A DNA stretch of 64,000 nucleotides from [Mycobacterium] vasticus (GTDB lineage: Bacteria > Actinomycetota > Actinomycetes > Mycobacteriales > Mycobacteriaceae), in the NCBI RefSeq assembly GCF_020181595.1, contig NZ_CP084028.1:3767132-3831131 (forward strand). The letters run 5' to 3'. Below the pieces are notes generated by a model. It had not been told where the DNA came from and ran no database searches. It saw only the letters and a program-made list of their open reading frames with translations. Positions 1 to 7,410 of the stretch are shown piece by piece. A program made the position numbers and the translations under genes. The number at the start of each line of letters is the position of its first letter. Position 1 is the stretch's first letter.

Positions 1-310
1 GATGTCGGCGCAGCGCCGGTTCCTGTCGGTGGAGAAGATCGTGCCCACCGAGGAACTGATCGCCACCTCGATCCCGCAGACCCAGGTGATCAACCGGATG
101 ATGGTGGACAAGGTTGTGGAGGCGCCGAACGGTGCCCACTTCACCATCGGCGCAGCCGATTACGGCCGCGACGAGAAGTTCCAGCGGCACTACGCCGAGG
201 CCGCCAAGTCCGATGAGACCTGGGCGGAATTCAAGGCCACCTACCTGTCCGGCAGCGAAGACGACTACCAGGCAGCGGTTAAGGCATTCGGAGCGGAGGC
301 ACAAGCATGA
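1..310 (+). CDS. ipdA: IpdA, COCHEA-CoA hydrolase alpha subunit (C-terminal part)
   Basis: This is the last ~100 codons of the alpha subunit of IpdAB, a CoA-transferase-fold enzyme. It works as a hydrolase that opens the last steroid ring (COCHEA-CoA) in cholesterol catabolism in the cytosol. The start lies outside the window, so catalytic residues are not visible; an internal ATG at position 2 is not the true start. Identity rests on the tail (Phe-Leu-Ser-Val-Glu-Lys-Ile-Val-Pro-Thr-Glu) and on the adjoining ipdB. The stop overlaps the ipdB start as ATGA, which fits a coupled heterodimer. Confidence 0.85.
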   Translation, partial: MSAQRRFLSVEKIVPTEELIATSIPQTQVINRMMVDKVVEAPNGAHFTIGAADYGRDEKFQRHYAEAAKSDETWAEFKATYLSGSEDDYQAAVKAFGAEAQA

Positions 311-1059
311 CCGACTCACCCACTCGCGCGGAGATCTGCGCAGTCGCCTGCGCCGAGCTGTTCCGCGACGCCGGCGAGATCATGGCCTCACCGATGGCCA
401 CCGTGCCGTCGGTCGGCGCCCGGCTGGCCCGATTGACCTTCTCCCCCGACCTGGTGCTCACCGACGGAGAGGCCCGAATCCTGGCCGACACCCCGGCGAT
501 CGGCAAGGTCGGGCCGCTGGAGGGCTGGATGCCGTTCAACCGGGTCTTCGAGACCCTGGCCTGGGGCCGGCGCCATGTGATCATGGGCGCCAACCAGATC
601 GACCGCTACGGCAACCAGAACCTGTCGGCGTTCGGTGCGCTTCAGCAGCCGACCCGGCAGATGTTCGGGGTCCGCGGGGCGCCGGGCAACACCATCAACC
701 ACACCACCAGCTACTGGGTGGGCGCGCACTCGTCGCGGGTGTTCTGCGAGACCGTCGACATCGTCTGCGGCATCGGCTACGACAAGGTGGACCCGGCCAA
801 CCCGGCGTTCCGGTTCTTCAACCTGGGCGGCGTGGTGACCAACCTCGGAGTGTTCGACTTCGGTGGTCCTTCGCATCAGATGCGGGCGGTCTCACTGCAC
901 CCCGGCGTCACCGCTTCCGAGGTCGCCGACAACACCTCATTCGAGGTGCACGGCCTGGCCGAGGCCGCGGTGACCCGAGAGCCGGAGATCGAGGAACTGC
1001 GGCTGATCCGCGAGGTCATCGACCCCAAGTCATTGCGGGACAAAGAGGTACGGGCGTGA
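307..1059 (+). CDS. ipdB: IpdB, COCHEA-CoA hydrolase beta subunit
   Basis: IpdB is the 250-residue beta subunit of the IpdAB ring-opening hydrolase of the lower steroid pathway, and the length equals that of the M. tuberculosis protein as I recall it. It has the CoA-transferase family I fold, with glycine-rich stretches such as Arg-Gly-Ala-Pro-Gly-Asn near residue 120. It starts at the ATG inside the ipdA stop (ATGA) and ends inside the ipdC start (GTGA), so the three ipd genes form one translationally coupled operon. The KstR2 regulon membership is known for this family; no operator for this transcript is inside the window. Confidence 0.93.
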   Translation: MTDSPTRAEICAVACAELFRDAGEIMASPMATVPSVGARLARLTFSPDLVLTDGEARILADTPAIGKVGPLEGWMPFNRVFETLAWGRRHVIMGANQIDRYGNQNLSAFGALQQPTRQMFGVRGAPGNTINHTTSYWVGAHSSRVFCETVDIVCGIGYDKVDPANPAFRFFNLGGVVTNLGVFDFGGPSHQMRAVSLHPGVTASEVADNTSFEVHGLAEAAVTREPEIEELRLIREVIDPKSLRDKEVRA

Positions 1060-2126
1060 GCCGCATCAAGACCCCGCTGACCGAGCTGGTCGGCATCGAA
1101 CACCCGGTGGTGCAGACCGGGATGGGCTGGGTGGCCGGTGCGCGTCTGGTCTCGGCGACCGCCAACGCCGGCGGGCTGGGCATCCTGGCCTCGGCGACCA
1201 TGACGATCGACGAGCTGGCCACCGCCATCAAGAAGGTCAAGGCCGCCACCGACAAGCCGTTCGGAGTGAACATCCGCGCCGACGGCGCAGACGCCGGTGA
1301 CCGGGTGGACCTGATGATCCGCGAAGGCGTGAAGGTGGCGTCGTTCGCGCTGGCCCCCAAGGCCGAGCTGATAGCCAAGCTCAAAGAGGCGGGCTCGGTG
1401 GTGATTCCGTCGGTCGGTGCGGCCAAGCACGCCAAGAAGGTGGCGTCCTGGGGCGCCGATGCGGTGATCGTGCAGGGCGGCGAGGGCGGTGGGCACACCG
1501 GCCCGGTCGCCACCACACTGCTGCTGCCGTCGGTGCTCGACGCCGTGGCCGGCACCGGCGTGCAGGTGATCGCCGCCGGCGGTTTCTTCGACGGCCGCGG
1601 GCTGGCCGCCGCGCTGTCCTACGGCGCCACCGGCGTTGCGATGGGCACCCGGTTCCTGCTGACCAGCGACTCCACCGTTCCCGACTCGGTCAAGCAGCGC
1701 TACCTGGCCGCAGACCTGAGCGGCACCGTCGTCTCGACCCGGGTCGACGGCATGCCACACCGGGTGCTGCGGACCGAGCTGGTGGAGAAGCTCGAAAGTG
1801 GCTCGCGGGCGCGCGGTTTCAGTGCCGCGATCGTGAATGCCGCGAAGTTCAAGAAGATGACGGGCATGAGCTGGCGCGCGATGGTCAAGGACGGCCTGGC
1901 GATGCGGCACGGCAAGGAACTCACCTGGTCGCAGGTGCTGATGGCCGGCAACACCCCGATGCTGTTGAAGGCGGGCCTGGTCGAGGGCAACACCGAAGCC
2001 GGGGTGCTGGCCTCGGGTCAGGTGGCCGGCATCCTGGACAGCCTGCCGTCCTGCGCGGAGCTGATCGAGGGCATCGTGGCCGACGCGGTCACCCACCTGC
2101 GCAGCGCCAACTCCTACGTCGTCTAG
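1056..2126 (+). CDS. ipdC: IpdC, NAD(P)/flavin-dependent oxidoreductase of steroid C/D ring degradation
   Basis: IpdC is a nitronate monooxygenase/2-nitropropane dioxygenase-like TIM-barrel flavoprotein. In characterised steroid degraders it acts on the CoA thioester of the bicyclic HIP-derived intermediate before hydrolysis by IpdAB. The protein has 356 residues and shows the family signatures near the N-terminus (His-Pro-Val-Val-Gln-Thr-Gly-Met-Gly), the Gly-Gly-Glu-Gly-Gly-Gly-His-Thr-Gly phosphate/FMN loop and Ala-Ala-Gly-Gly-Phe-Phe-Asp-Gly. The GTG at 1056 overlaps the ipdB stop. The open frame extends far upstream to 114, but that part is only an antiphase reading of ipdA/ipdB. Confidence 0.93.
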   Translation: MSRIKTPLTELVGIEHPVVQTGMGWVAGARLVSATANAGGLGILASATMTIDELATAIKKVKAATDKPFGVNIRADGADAGDRVDLMIREGVKVASFALAPKAELIAKLKEAGSVVIPSVGAAKHAKKVASWGADAVIVQGGEGGGHTGPVATTLLLPSVLDAVAGTGVQVIAAGGFFDGRGLAAALSYGATGVAMGTRFLLTSDSTVPDSVKQRYLAADLSGTVVSTRVDGMPHRVLRTELVEKLESGSRARGFSAAIVNAAKFKKMTGMSWRAMVKDGLAMRHGKELTWSQVLMAGNTPMLLKAGLVEGNTEAGVLASGQVAGILDSLPSCAELIEGIVADAVTHLRSANSYVV

Positions 2127-2127
2127 C

Positions 2128-2188
2128 GCCGAGTGTGAATCTCACGACGCGACACGCGGTGACCGCGTCGGGGAATTCCCACTCGCGG
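2128..2188. repeat. Palindromic repeat, copy 1 (degenerate right arm)
   Basis: The left arm (about 2128-2150) is identical to the left arm of the copy at 3121-3180. The right arm (about 2165-2188) matches the complementary arm only partly. It sits between the convergent ends of ipdC and the DUF559 gene. The last ~14 codons and the stop of the DUF559 gene are read from this element. Confidence 0.75.
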
Positions 2189-3068
2189 AGAGTCGGGCCC
2201 GACCGGACCAGCCGGCGACGTACATCGCCTCCTCCACCCGGGCGATCAGCGTCCCGCGGCGGTAGCGCAGCAGCTCCGCACTGACCCGGATGATCACCCA
2301 ACCCTGCTCGGTCAGCGCCACCTGGCGGTCGATATCGCGCTGCCGCTGCCTCGGATCGGTCCAGTGCTGCTGGCCGTCATATTCGATCCCGACCTTCAAT
2401 TCCCGGTATCCCATATCGAGCCGGGCCACGAATCCGCCGTAGCCGTCACGGACCACGATCTGTGTCTCCGGCCACGGTAGGCCTGCATCGATCAGCGCCA
2501 ACCGGGTGCGGCTCTCTTGAGGCGATTCCGCCCCGCTGTCCACCAGCGGCAGAATCCATCGCAGCCGATTCAGGTCCCGCGCCCCGGGGTGTGCGGCAAT
2601 GACGGCCTCGACCTCGGCGATCGTGACGCCGGTGGCGTTGGCCAGCGCGTCGAGCCGCCCCAGAGCCACCGACCGCGACCGGGTGTGCCGGCCGATGTCG
2701 AAGGCGGTCCGGGCCGGGGCGGTCACCACGATCCCGTCCACGGTCGTCACCTCGCCCGGCGCCAGGGCGTCGCGGTGCACGACGAGCTTGGGCGGCGTTT
2801 TGTGGTTGTCGTGCACCAGTTCGGCGTCCAGCCCGCCACTCACCCACTTCGCGCCCAGCAGCGCGGCGGCCGAGTTGCCGGCGACCACACCTCTGCGTCG
2901 CGACCACAGCCAGGCAGCCCGGGCCCGCTGCGACGCATCCAACTCAACCCCCCACGGCGCGAACACGCCGGGATAGACCGGCTCGTAGAGGGTCCGCATC
3001 GCCCGCTCGGGAATCGTCTTGTCGGCCAACGCCTCAGTCCCCAGGAACGGCCAGTCCACTTCCTTCAT
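2142..3068 (-). CDS. DUF559 (Vsr-like) endonuclease-domain protein
   Basis: This 308-residue protein has an N-terminal part resembling the AbiEi-antitoxin-like winged-helix region often fused to DUF559 in mycobacteria (residues ~20-130). Its C-terminal part is a DUF559/PD-(D/E)XK-like domain. Key residues of that domain are Asp218 in Arg-Leu-Asp-Met-Gly-Tyr and the Ile-Glu-Tyr-Asp-Gly-Gln-Gln-His stretch at 228-235. Function is not established; nuclease activity is inferred from the fold. The gene lies alone on the minus strand, convergent with ipdC, and is bracketed by two copies of a ~60-bp palindrome. The downstream copy supplies its C-terminal tail. M. tuberculosis has fdxB and other genes at this place instead, so this gene is probably an insertion. 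Confidence 0.8.
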   Translation of the reverse strand: MKEVDWPFLGTEALADKTIPERAMRTLYEPVYPGVFAPWGVELDASQRARAAWLWSRRRGVVAGNSAAALLGAKWVSGGLDAELVHDNHKTPPKLVVHRDALAPGEVTTVDGIVVTAPARTAFDIGRHTRSRSVALGRLDALANATGVTIAEVEAVIAAHPGARDLNRLRWILPLVDSGAESPQESRTRLALIDAGLPWPETQIVVRDGYGGFVARLDMGYRELKVGIEYDGQQHWTDPRQRQRDIDRQVALTEQGWVIIRVSAELLRYRRGTLIARVEEAMYVAGWSGRARLSASGNSPTRSPRVAS

Positions 3069-3120
3069 GGCCGAATCCTGCTAGCAACGGCCAAAACGCG
3101 CATACGCCCATCCACAGCCC

Positions 3121-3180
3121 GCCGAGTGTGAATCTCACGACGCGACACGCGGTGGTTGCGTCGCGAGATTCACACTCGGC
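3121..3180. repeat. Palindromic repeat, copy 2 (near-perfect hairpin)
   Basis: Arms at 3121-3143 and 3158-3180 are complementary over 23 bp with one mismatch, around a 14-nt loop. The first ~36 bases match copy 1 at 2128 directly. It lies upstream of the DUF559 gene and just downstream of the VOC gene stop. It could therefore also act as a terminator hairpin for the DUF899-VOC operon, although no T-run follows. Confidence 0.85.
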
Positions 3181-3187
3181 GCAGGGG

Positions 3188-3577
3188 TTAGACCTCCACC
3201 ACCATCAGGGTGTGCCCGGTCGGGTCGCGGAACCAGAACATCGGCGGCACGGGTTCGCCCATCCGCGCCACCTCCGCGTCCACGTCGACCCCGAGCTGGC
3301 GCATCGCGGCATGGGTGGCGTCGATGTCGGCGGTGGTCAGCGTGATCCCGGTCTGCATCGGCACCACCGGTCCACTGTCGGGCTGCGGCGGAGCCAGCGC
3401 GATGCCGGTGGTGCCGACGGGCGGATAGACCTCGATCCAGCGGTAGCCGCCGCCGAACTCGTCGTCGGTGCGCTTCTCGAAGCCCAGCGACTCGTAGAAC
3501 GCAATCGCCTTGTCCTGCTCGGGCGTCGGCACGCAGATCAGGTTGATCGTGGACAGTCCGGTGTTGACGGTGCTCAT
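3188..3577 (-). CDS. VOC-family (glyoxalase-like) protein
   Basis: This 129-residue single-domain protein is of the vicinal oxygen chelate superfamily. It starts with Ile-Asn-Leu-Ile-Cys-Val-Pro and Phe-Tyr-Glu-Ser-Leu-Gly-Phe, and ends with Phe-Arg-Asp-Pro-Thr-Gly-His-Thr-Leu-Met-Val-Val-Glu, the usual C-terminal metal-ligand strand. Substrate is unknown. A strong ribosome binding site (AAGGAG) precedes the ATG. It is 25 bp downstream of the DUF899 gene and is likely cotranscribed with it. Confidence 0.85.
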   Translation of the reverse strand: MSTVNTGLSTINLICVPTPEQDKAIAFYESLGFEKRTDDEFGGGYRWIEVYPPVGTTGIALAPPQPDSGPVVPMQTGITLTTADIDATHAAMRQLGVDVDAEVARMGEPVPPMFWFRDPTGHTLMVVEV

Positions 3578-3602
3578 CTTTCTCCTTCTTGGTTGGGTTT
3601 AT

Positions 3603-4286
3603 CTAGGTTCCGTAAGCCCGGGCGATCTCGGCCGAGCTCGCCCAGCGGCTGTAGGTCGGGTACTGAGGCCAGCCCTGCGGCGAGTCCTGCCAGACCTCTT
3701 GGCGTCCATAGGGCAGCACGTCGATCAGACCGAACAGGTGACTGACCTGTTCGGTTCCGCGATGGTTCGTGTGCCAGGTTCGATACACCGTGTCACCCTG
3801 GCGCAGAAAGACATTCAACGCGAACTGGCCACCCGGCGGGGCGTCCATGTCAGCGCCGAACGGGCTGTCGGAGGTGCTGTACCACGCCATCCGGTTGCCC
3901 AACCGCCGCTTGTAGGAGATCACCTCTTCGATGGGACCCTGCGTGACGACGACGAACCGCGCGTCATAGGCGTCCAGAAACTCCAGCCGGGTGAACTGCG
4001 CCGTGAAGCCGGTGCACCCGGCGCACTGCCACTCCTGGCCCGGGGTCCACATGTGGTGGTAGACGATCAGCTGACGCTTCCCCTCGAAGACGTCGGCCAG
4101 CCTTATCGGCCCGCTCTCGCCGACAAGCTGGTAGTCGGGCAGGGCCACCATCGGCAGACGGCGGCGCTGCGCGGCGATCGCGTCGAGTTCGCGGGTGGCC
4201 GACTTCTCCCGGACGCGAAGCGCATCGAGTTCCCGTTGCCAGGTCTGGTGATCCACGATCGGCGGCATACCCAAGGTCTGCGTCAC
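3603..4286 (-). CDS. DUF899 family protein (thioredoxin-like fold)
   Basis: This is a DUF899 protein of about 227 residues. Recognisable features are the N-terminal helix (Trp-Gln-Arg-Glu-Leu...Arg-Glu-Lys), the Asp-Val-Phe-Glu-Gly-Lys-Arg-Gln-Leu-Ile-Val-Tyr-His segment, and Cys-Ala-Gly-Cys, a CxxC-like pair in the redox-site position of the thioredoxin-like fold. The biochemical role is not known. I prefer the GTG at 4286 because GGGGAG stands 6 nt before it; an in-frame GTG at 4304 is the alternative. It is transcribed away from the TetR gene at 4371 with an inverted repeat between them, so it is probably that regulator's target together with the VOC gene. Confidence 0.85.
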   Translation of the reverse strand: MTQTLGMPPIVDHQTWQRELDALRVREKSATRELDAIAAQRRRLPMVALPDYQLVGESGPIRLADVFEGKRQLIVYHHMWTPGQEWQCAGCTGFTAQFTRLEFLDAYDARFVVVTQGPIEEVISYKRRLGNRMAWYSTSDSPFGADMDAPPGGQFALNVFLRQGDTVYRTWHTNHRGTEQVSHLFGLIDVLPYGRQEVWQDSPQGWPQYPTYSRWASSAEIARAYGT

Positions 4287-4306
4287 GATAAACTCCCCAT
4301 TCACAT

Positions 4307-4345
4307 GTGCACGGCGTCCACATTGGCTATGTTCACACCGTACAC
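4307..4345. promoter_or_regulatory. Inverted repeat, candidate TetR operator
   Basis: Two 17-bp arms (4307-4323 and 4329-4345) are complementary at 13 positions around a 5-nt spacer. The site lies in the only intergenic space between the divergent DUF899 and TetR genes, where a local TetR regulator usually binds. Binding is inferred. Confidence 0.45.
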
Positions 4346-4370
4346 TTGGACCTCAGGGAGCTGTCAACCC

Positions 4371-4973
4371 ATGACGAAGACCGGTTACCACCACGGCGAT
4401 CTGCGTGCCGCGCTGATCGAGGCCGGCCTGGCGCTCACCCGCAGCGGCGGCCCGGAAGCCCTGACCATCCGGGAGGTCACCCGGCGGGCCGGGGTGTCAC
4501 CCAACGCCGCGTACCGCCACTTCGCCGACCGCGAAGCATTGTTGGGAGCGGTCGCGCTGGCCATCCAGGAGATGATGGCCGCCCGCATGCTCGAACCGGC
4601 CCGGCAACGCGGTTCCGCGCAGGCTCAGGCCCGCAAGCGGTTGCGCGCCGTCGGCCTGGGCTACATCGAGTTCGCGCTGGACGAGCCGGGCTGGTTCTCG
4701 GTGGCCTTCTTCGGCGGTTCGGATCTAAGCACTCTCACCGGCGACGGGATGGCGCCACCCCTGCGCGCGCTCGTCGAGGCCCTCGACTCGATGGTGGAAG
4801 CCGGTGCCCTGCAACCAGATCAGCGCGCCGGAGCCGAATGGCCGTGCTGGTCAGCGGTGCACGGTTTCGCCGAACTGGCCCTGCGCGGGCCGTTGCACGG
4901 CACCCCCCGCCAGGACCTGCAGGCACTGGCGCACAGCACGGTCGACTGCGTCGTCGCCGGGCTGGCGCAGTGA
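4371..4973 (+). CDS. TetR/AcrR-family transcriptional regulator
   Basis: This 200-residue regulator starts Met-Thr-Lys-Thr-Gly-Tyr-His-His-Gly-Asp-Leu-Arg. It has a TetR helix-turn-helix at about residues 25-60 (Thr-Ile-Arg-Glu-Val...Ala-Gly-Val-Ser-Pro-Asn-Ala-Ala-Tyr-Arg-His-Phe), and a C-terminal ligand domain of the type with Trp-x-x-x-His-Gly near the end. GGGAG precedes the ATG. The frame is open for ~860 bp upstream, but that part is antisense to the DUF899 gene. Divergence from the DUF899-VOC pair suggests it controls that pair. Ligand is unknown. The stop is directly abutted by the stop of the next, convergent TetR gene. Confidence 0.88.
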   Translation: MTKTGYHHGDLRAALIEAGLALTRSGGPEALTIREVTRRAGVSPNAAYRHFADREALLGAVALAIQEMMAARMLEPARQRGSAQAQARKRLRAVGLGYIEFALDEPGWFSVAFFGGSDLSTLTGDGMAPPLRALVEALDSMVEAGALQPDQRAGAEWPCWSAVHGFAELALRGPLHGTPRQDLQALAHSTVDCVVAGLAQ

Positions 4974-5636
4974 TCAGTCGGTGCCGAGAGGCAGGTGGAG
5001 TCCGTTGCCGACCGCAAGCACGAATGAGGTCATGTCATCGATGAGGTCCTCGATCGACCGCGACGTGTCACCGGATTCCAGGAAGTCCACGATCAGCTCG
5101 AACACACCTCCGACCGCCGCAACCGCCATCACGCGATAGTCGACGGTCGTACCGGCCGGCGCGATGCTGCGCCAGTACGACGCAACGAACCTGGCAGCCC
5201 ACCCGCGGTTCTCCCGCCTATGGGCTTCGACCCGTGGCGAGATGCCGGTGCATTCCCGGAACGCCACCACACCCACCCGGGCATCGTCGACGAACGCGTG
5301 GGTCATCGCCGACAAGACCCGCTGGACGGTTGCCGATTGCGGCTCGCCGGCGGGAGCCGCCGCCAACTGGTCTACGACCAGTCCCTCGATACGAGCGGCG
5401 GTCTCCTGCATCAGCGCGAGGTAGCAGTCTTCCTTGCTGTCGAACAGCTCGTAGAACGCCTTGTTGCCCACATAGGCCGTCTGGCAGATCTGCTCAATCG
5501 AGGTGTTGACGTAGCCCAGCCGCGCAAACAGCTCGAACGCCGCGGTCAAGAGCTGGTCGCGGCGCTGGGCACGTCGCTGGTCGGCGTCCAAACCACGGAT
5601 TCGGCGCCCCCCGCCGGCCGTCGCGGTGTCTCCCAT
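4974..5636 (-). CDS. TetR/AcrR-family transcriptional regulator downstream of fadA6
   Basis: This 220-residue TetR protein has its helix-turn-helix at about residues 20-70 (Ala-Ala-Phe-Glu-Leu-Phe-Ala-Arg-Leu-Gly-Tyr...Asn-Lys-Ala-Phe-Tyr-Glu-Leu-Phe). I chose the ATG at 5636; the frame extends upstream into fadA6. It follows fadA6 by 11 bp on the same strand, so it may be cotranscribed with the fadE30 operon. It is not KstR2, which is present intact at 6828-7406. The target is unknown. Confidence 0.85.
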   Translation of the reverse strand: MGDTATAGGGRRIRGLDADQRRAQRRDQLLTAAFELFARLGYVNTSIEQICQTAYVGNKAFYELFDSKEDCYLALMQETAARIEGLVVDQLAAAPAGEPQSATVQRVLSAMTHAFVDDARVGVVAFRECTGISPRVEAHRRENRGWAARFVASYWRSIAPAGTTVDYRVMAVAAVGGVFELIVDFLESGDTSRSIEDLIDDMTSFVLAVGNGLHLPLGTD

Positions 5637-5647
5637 AGGCGGGAAGC

Positions 5648-6826
5648 TTAATCGCCGAGCCGCTCGATGATGGTGACGTTGGCCGTGCCGCCGCCCTCGC
5701 ACATCGTCTGCAGGCCGTAGCGGCCGCCGGTGCGCTCCAGTTCGTTGAGCATGGTGGTGAACAGTTTTGCACCGGTTGCACCCAATGGGTGTCCCAAAGC
5801 GATCGCACCGCCGTTCGGGTTGACCTTCGCCGGGTCGATCGGGAATTCCTTCATCCAGGCCTGCACCACCGACGCGAAGGCCTCGTTGATCTCGACAACG
5901 TCGATGTCGTCGATGCTCAGGCCGGTCTTGTCCAAGGCGTACCGGGTGGCCGGAATCGGGCCGGTCAGCATGATCACCGGGTCGTCGCCGCGGGCGCTGA
6001 TGTGGTGGATGCGGGCACGCGGCCGCAGGCCGTGCGCCTGCACCGCGCTTTCTGAGGCCAGCAGCACCGCGGCCGAGCCGTCGCAGATCTGACTGGACAC
6101 CGCAGCGGTCAGCCGGCCGCCGTCGACGAGGGTCTTAAGGCCGGCCATCTTCTCCAGCGTGGATTCGCGCGGGCACTCGTCGGTCCCGAAGCTGTTGCCG
6201 TCCACATCAACCGGGATGATCTCGTTGTCGAAGCGACCCTCGGCGATCGCGGCGAACGCCCGCTGGTGGCTCTGCAGGGCGAAACGCTCCATGTCCTCGC
6301 GGGAGATGTCCCAGCGCTCGGCGATCATCTCGGCGCCGCGGAACTGCGAGACCTCCTCGTCGCCGTAGCGCTCCAGCCACTTCTTCGACTCGTTGGTGGG
6401 CGAGGTGAAGCCGAACTGCTCGCCGACGACCATCGCCGAGGAGATCGGGATCCAGCTCATGTTCTGCACGCCGCCGGCCACGATCAGGTCCGCGGTGCGC
6501 GACATGATGGCCTGCGCGCCAAAGGAGATCGCCTGCTGGCTGGAGCCGCACTGCCGGTCGACGGTGACGCCCGGAACGCCCTCGGGGTAACCGGCGGCCA
6601 GCCAGGCCAACCGGCCGATGTTGCCGGCCTGACCGCCGATCGCGTCCACGCAACCGGTGATCACGTCATCAACAGCGGCCGGGTCGACGCCGACCCGGTC
6701 CAGAAGGCCGCGAAATGCCAACGCGCCCAAGTCGATCGGGTGAACTCCGGCCAGGGATCCGTTGCGCTTTCCGACGGCGGTGCGAACGGCGTCGATCACA
6801 TACGCTTGTGAGACCTGTGCGGCCAT
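5648..6826 (-). CDS. fadA6: FadA6, steroid ring-degradation thiolase
   Basis: FadA6 is an acetyl-CoA acetyltransferase-type thiolase that cleaves CoA thioesters produced after opening of the last steroid ring. The 392-residue protein shows the nucleophile Cys93 in Arg-Gln-Cys-Gly-Ser-Ser, Gly-Gly-Ala-Ile-Ala-Leu-Gly-His-Pro with the catalytic His, and the second Cys in Gln-Thr-Met-Cys-Glu-Gly-Gly-Gly near the end. The ATG at 6826 begins Met-Ala-Ala-Gln-Val-Ser-Gln; longer open frames run into kstR2 in another phase. It follows kstR2 by one base, so it is the last catabolic gene of the fadE30-ipdF-kstR2-fadA6 operon. Confidence 0.94.
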   Translation of the reverse strand: MAAQVSQAYVIDAVRTAVGKRNGSLAGVHPIDLGALAFRGLLDRVGVDPAAVDDVITGCVDAIGGQAGNIGRLAWLAAGYPEGVPGVTVDRQCGSSQQAISFGAQAIMSRTADLIVAGGVQNMSWIPISSAMVVGEQFGFTSPTNESKKWLERYGDEEVSQFRGAEMIAERWDISREDMERFALQSHQRAFAAIAEGRFDNEIIPVDVDGNSFGTDECPRESTLEKMAGLKTLVDGGRLTAAVSSQICDGSAAVLLASESAVQAHGLRPRARIHHISARGDDPVIMLTGPIPATRYALDKTGLSIDDIDVVEINEAFASVVQAWMKEFPIDPAKVNPNGGAIALGHPLGATGAKLFTTMLNELERTGGRYGLQTMCEGGGTANVTIIERLGD

Positions 6827-6827
6827 T

Positions 6828-7406
6828 TCAGACTCCTTCTGTGGTGATTCCGCCGAGAACGATGGCGAGATACTGTTTGCCGACTTGCTCGGCGGTGAGG
6901 GTTCCCCCGGGCCGGTACCAGCGCACCGAAACCCAGGTGGTGTCACGGATGAAGCGATAGACCAGGTCGACGTCGAGGTCGGGTCGAAAGTAGCCCTCGG
7001 CAACACCCTGTTGCAGCACGTCGAGCCACATCTTGCGTTGCTGGCGGTTGCGTTCGTCGACGTAGGAGAAGCGTTCCTGGTCCGACAACCGCTTGGCTTC
7101 GTCCTGGTATATGACGACCTGGGCGTGCCGGTGCTCGATCGCGTCGAACGAGGCCAGGAACAGCCCGGTGAGCCGGTCCAGCGGATTGGCATGGCTGTCG
7201 ATGATCTGCTGATAGCGGTCGAACAACCAGTCCAGGAAGTCGCGCAGCACCTCGTCGACCATGGCCTCCTTGGAGGCGAAGTGGTGATACAGGCTGCCGG
7301 ACAGAATCCCTGCGGCGTCGGCGATGTCGCGCACCGTGGTGGCATGAAGGCCACGCTCGGCGATCATCTCCGCGGCCAGGTTCAGGAGTTCGTCACGACG
7401 CGTCAT
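6828..7406 (-). CDS. kstR2: KstR2, TetR repressor of the HIP (C/D ring) regulon
   Basis: KstR2 is a TetR-family repressor released by HIP-CoA in characterised mycobacteria; it controls genes for the last two steroid rings. The 192-residue protein has the DNA-binding domain at residues ~5-55 (Thr-Thr-Val-Arg-Asp-Ile-Ala-Asp-Ala-Ala...Ser-Leu-Tyr-His-His-Phe) and an all-helical ligand domain. It is in the same operon as ipdF and fadE30, downstream of a matching operator at 9361-9374, so autoregulation is expected. Confidence 0.94.
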   Translation of the reverse strand: MTRRDELLNLAAEMIAERGLHATTVRDIADAAGILSGSLYHHFASKEAMVDEVLRDFLDWLFDRYQQIIDSHANPLDRLTGLFLASFDAIEHRHAQVVIYQDEAKRLSDQERFSYVDERNRQQRKMWLDVLQQGVAEGYFRPDLDVDLVYRFIRDTTWVSVRWYRPGGTLTAEQVGKQYLAIVLGGITTEGV

Positions 7407-7410
7407 GGCG

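Noticed and set aside
4974..5636. Considering this TetR gene as kstR2
   Set aside because: A clear KstR2 is present at 6828-7406; this protein differs in the DNA-binding helix.
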